In this document: positions 5,521 to 8,048 of the stretch, piece by piece
How the letters are laid out: every line of letters starts with the position of its first letter
Numbering within the stretch: the first letter of the stretch is position 1
From: Chloroflexota bacterium
GTDB lineage: Bacteria; Chloroflexota; UBA5177; JANWHV01
NCBI GenBank assembly: GCA_025924845.1
Contig: JAICHN010000240.1
Span: 1 to 8,048 of the forward strand
Length of the DNA stretch: 8,048 nt
Direction of reading: 5' to 3'
Position numbers and translations under genes: made by a program
The notes under the pieces: model-generated
Seen by the model: the letters and a program-made list of their open reading frames with translations, nothing else
The model's database searches: none
Told to the model about the DNA's origin: nothing

Positions 5521-8034
5521 ATGAAAGCGGTGGTGATGGCCGGCGGTGAGGGTTCTCGTCTGCGTCCGCTGACGGTGGGCCGGCCCAAACCGATGGTGCC
5601 TCTGGTTAGCCGTCCCGTTATGGAACATATCCTGCTCCTGCTCAAGCAGCATGGGATTAGCGAAGTCGTCGTCACGGTCCAGTACCTGGCCGGAGTAATC
5701 CAGAGCTACTTCGGCGACGGCTCGCAGTTAGGGATGCGAATCGAATACACGGTGGAGGATGTGCCGCTCGGCACGGCCGGGAGCGTCAAGCAGGCCCAAC
5801 ATCTGCTGACCGAAACCTTCCTGGTGATCAGCGGTGATGCCCTTACCGATTACGATCTGACCGCCATCATCGAGGAACATCATCGGCGCGGCGCCATGGC
5901 GACACTTACCCTGGCCCGCGTGTCCAATCCGCTCGAATATGGCGTGGTGATCACCAACGACGATGGTACGGTGCGCCAGTTCCTCGAAAAGCCGAGTTGG
6001 AGCGAAGTGTTCAGCGATACGGTGAACACCGGTATCTACGTCCTCGAACCCAAGGTGCTCAACTATTGCCCCACCTCGCAGTCCTTCGATTTCAGCCAGG
6101 ATCTCTTCCCCATTCTAATGCGGAACGGCGACCCCATTTATGGTCATATCGCCGAAGGATATTGGTGCGATATCGGTAACCTTGAGGAATATGCCCGCGC
6201 CACGCGCGACATACTCGAGGGCACGGTGCGGGTGGTGCCGGCGGGACGTGACATGGGGAACGGCATCTGGATGGGTGAGCGGGTAGATATCGCTCCGGAT
6301 GCCCGCCTGGTCGGCCCCTTGTGGATCGGCGACGAGGTGAAGGTGGGCCCCGGCGCCGAGATCATCGGTCCCAGTGTGCTCCGCGATAATGTGATCGTGG
6401 ATCGCCAGGCCACCATCGAGCGCAGCATCCTCTGGCGCTCCTGCTACGTCGGGGAGCGGGCGGAGGTGCGCGGCGCCCTGCTGACCCGGCAGGTCAGCGT
6501 GAAGAGTAACACGGTCATCTTCGAAGGTTCGGTGATCGGCGATGCCAGCACGATCGAAGAGGGAGCGATTATCCGGGCCAACGTGAAGATCTGGCCCAAC
6601 AAGCAGGTCGAGGCCGGCGCGACCGTTTCCAGCAGTATTATCTATGGCCAGCAAGGGCGGCGCTTGTTGTTCGGGCGCAACGGCGTCACCGGGTTGGCGA
6701 ACATCGATATGACCCCGGAGTTCGCCGCCAAGCTGGGCGCCGCCTACGGCGCCACCCTTCCCATGCATTCCACCGTTTCGGTCAATCGCGATCTCTTCCG
6801 CACCTCCCGCATGATCAAGCGCGGCATTGTCTCCGGGCTGTCCTCCGCCGGCGTGAACGTCTGGGATCTGACTTCGTTGCCTCTCCCCGTGGCCCGCTAC
6901 TTTACCCAGGTTTCCACGGCCCTGGGCGGTGTGCATGTGCGCGTGTCGCTGACCGATCAAAGGATGATCGACGTCAAGCTGATCGATAAGCAGGGCCGCG
7001 ATGCCGAGCGGAACGTCGAGCGGAAAGTGGAGGGACTCTTCTTCCGCGAGGACTTCCGGCGCGCCCGTCTCGATGAGATCGGTATGATCACCTACGCCGC
7101 CGAGTCCGAATGGCGTTATCGCGAGGGCTTCCTGAAGGCGCTGGATGCTCAGGCGATTGGGATCTCCGCTCCTCACCTGGTCATAGACTATGGTCAGGGA
7201 GCGACCAGCGGCATGCTGCCCGGTCTGCTCGAGCAATTGGGCTGCAGGGTGGTGGCGATCAACGGCGGCGTCGAGGAGAATCGCCCAATCCAGGCTGCCA
7301 TGGATCCCACCGAATCGCTCAAGCAACTGCAAGCGATCACCGCCGCGCTGCCTACCGATCTAGGTGTGAGCATGGAGATGAGCGGTGAGCGTATCTCACT
7401 GGTCGATGGTCAGGGCCGGTTGATTCCGCATATGACTGCCCTGGCAGCCATCGCCTCCCTGGTCTTCCAGGCCGAAAGCATCACCAGGCCGCCAGGAAGT
7501 AGGCCGGTCGTCGCCGTTCCGGTCACGGCGCCCAGTATCCTGGAAACGATCGCCGAGCGGCACGGCGGGTCAATTCTGCGCACCAAGGCCAATAGTCAGG
7601 CCATTATGGCGGCTGCGGGAGGCGAGAACGTGGTGTTGGCGGGCGACGGCGACGGCGGCTTGATCTTTCCACGCTTTCATGCCAGTTTCGACGGCATGTT
7701 CGCCGTGGCCAAGCTGCTGGAAGTGCTGGCGACGGTCGGCACGTCACTGGGCGCCGCCGTGTCGTCGCTGCCGCACTATTATCAAAGCACCACCAGTGTT
7801 ACCTGCGCTTGGGAGGTCAAGGGTCGCGTCATGCGCATGCTGAATGAGAATTACCGCGGACAGCGCGGTAAACACGTCGACGGCATCCGCATTGAATTGG
7901 GCGAGGATTGGGTGCTGGTGCTGCCTGACGCCGACCGCCCGATCTTTCACATCGTGGCTGAGGCGCGGAGCGAGCAGGCCGCGCGGTCGCTGGCCGAGGA
8001 ATACGCCTCTGTAGTAAACGGCCTACAACGTTGA
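5521..8034 (+). CDS. mannose-1-phosphate guanylyltransferase fused to a phosphohexomutase-like domain
   Basis: This 837-residue, three-part cytoplasmic protein begins with a nucleotidyltransferase domain (1-235) showing [11 protein letters not shown] (8-18), RPKPMVPL with Lys23, VPLGTAGSV (81-89), SGDALTD with metal-site Asp106, FLEKP (154-158), NTGIYVLEP (169-177) and Asp218. These are complete and fit NTP-dependent activation of a sugar-1-phosphate, most likely GTP plus mannose-1-phosphate. A left-handed beta-helix of hexapeptide repeats follows (about 250-375). Residues 420-837 have the four-domain order of phosphomannomutases, but every signature is altered: the TASHNP region reads RVSLTD (Ser476 kept), DGDADR reads EMSGER (619-624), GGEQSGH reads AGDGDGG (707-713) and RPSGTEP reads LPDADRP (801-807). 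Similar fusions are known in Actinobacteria, Chloroflexota and others and are usually annotated as guanylyltransferase/phosphomannomutase; mutase activity should not be assumed here. The start has a strong ribosome-binding site. The gene is divergent from the Rpn-like fragment and is followed by only 14 bp. Confidence 0.85.
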   Translation: MKAVVMAGGEGSRLRPLTVGRPKPMVPLVSRPVMEHILLLLKQHGISEVVVTVQYLAGVIQSYFGDGSQLGMRIEYTVEDVPLGTAGSVKQAQHLLTETFLVISGDALTDYDLTAIIEEHHRRGAMATLTLARVSNPLEYGVVITNDDGTVRQFLEKPSWSEVFSDTVNTGIYVLEPKVLNYCPTSQSFDFSQDLFPILMRNGDPIYGHIAEGYWCDIGNLEEYARATRDILEGTVRVVPAGRDMGNGIWMGERVDIAPDARLVGPLWIGDEVKVGPGAEIIGPSVLRDNVIVDRQATIERSILWRSCYVGERAEVRGALLTRQVSVKSNTVIFEGSVIGDASTIEEGAIIRANVKIWPNKQVEAGATVSSSIIYGQQGRRLLFGRNGVTGLANIDMTPEFAAKLGAAYGATLPMHSTVSVNRDLFRTSRMIKRGIVSGLSSAGVNVWDLTSLPLPVARYFTQVSTALGGVHVRVSLTDQRMIDVKLIDKQGRDAERNVERKVEGLFFREDFRRARLDEIGMITYAAESEWRYREGFLKALDAQAIGISAPHLVIDYGQGATSGMLPGLLEQLGCRVVAINGGVEENRPIQAAMDPTESLKQLQAITAALPTDLGVSMEMSGERISLVDGQGRLIPHMTALAAIASLVFQAESITRPPGSRPVVAVPVTAPSILETIAERHGGSILRTKANSQAIMAAAGGENVVLAGDGDGGLIFPRFHASFDGMFAVAKLLEVLATVGTSLGAAVSSLPHYYQSTTSVTCAWEVKGRVMRMLNENYRGQRGKHVDGIRIELGEDWVLVLPDADRPIFHIVAEARSEQAARSLAEEYASVVNGLQR

Positions 8035-8048
8035 ACTAGGCAGGGCGG

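Noticed and set aside
6115..7332. Long minus-strand open frame (405 codons) opposite the guanylyltransferase fusion.
   Set aside because: It is a shadow of a GC-rich gene, rich in His/Asp/Gly/Ala with no recognisable domain; the plus-strand protein is clearly real.
1..8048. tRNA, rRNA, riboswitch, CRISPR array, phage or complete insertion-sequence features.
   Set aside because: No cloverleaf, conserved RNA motif, regularly spaced repeats or complete transposase gene was seen when reading both strands.

Overview
The window is GC-rich bacterial chromosomal DNA. The best guess, made from remembered family composition and not from any search, is a Chloroflexota-type organism (Thermomicrobia/Ktedonobacteria-like). 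Three things suggest this: a sugar-nucleotidyltransferase fused to an unusual phosphohexomutase domain, a Uma2-family nuclease gene, and the C-terminal part of a Rpn/PD-(D/E)XK transposase-like protein. No RNA gene, CRISPR array, phage module or complete insertion sequence is visible.

Layout. Positions 1-191 (minus) hold the N-terminus of a gamma-glutamyltransferase that runs off the left edge. It is preceded by a complete TauE/SafE-type anion exporter (253-1032, minus), with a hairpin just before the ggt ribosome-binding site. Positions 1033-1440 hold no complete gene, but contain a 54-codon remnant (1196-1357, minus) of a glycosyltransferase closely related to the intact one further right. 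A Uma2-family protein follows (1441-2052, plus). It converges on a two-gene minus-strand unit: a cytoplasmic GT-B glycosyltransferase (4566-3271), then, after 16 bp, a predicted exported (alpha/alpha)6-barrel glycosidase-like protein (3254-2079). Right of that unit are a nested inverted repeat (4688-4728) and a Rpn-like fragment lacking its nuclease half (4745 to about 5320, minus). The last third is one large plus-strand gene (5521-8034): mannose-1-phosphate guanylyltransferase, left-handed beta-helix and phosphohexomutase-like domain, preceded by a perfect 14-bp palindrome.

How the genes may work together. The GT-B transferase and its exported glycosidase-like partner are probably co-transcribed and likely act on the same glycan, inside and outside the membrane respectively. 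The guanylyltransferase fusion could supply GDP-mannose-type donors to such pathways, but it is not in the same operon. TauE-like export and gamma-glutamyltransferase could both relate to sulfur/glutathione metabolism; this is inference from gene order only. The stretch from about 1.1 to 5.3 kb looks rearranged, with a glycosyltransferase remnant, a Uma2 gene and a truncated Rpn-like gene. I see no convincing new multi-gene system. The best leads are the mutase domain whose four signature loops are all altered, the glycosyltransferase/glycosidase pair, and the glycosyltransferase remnant.
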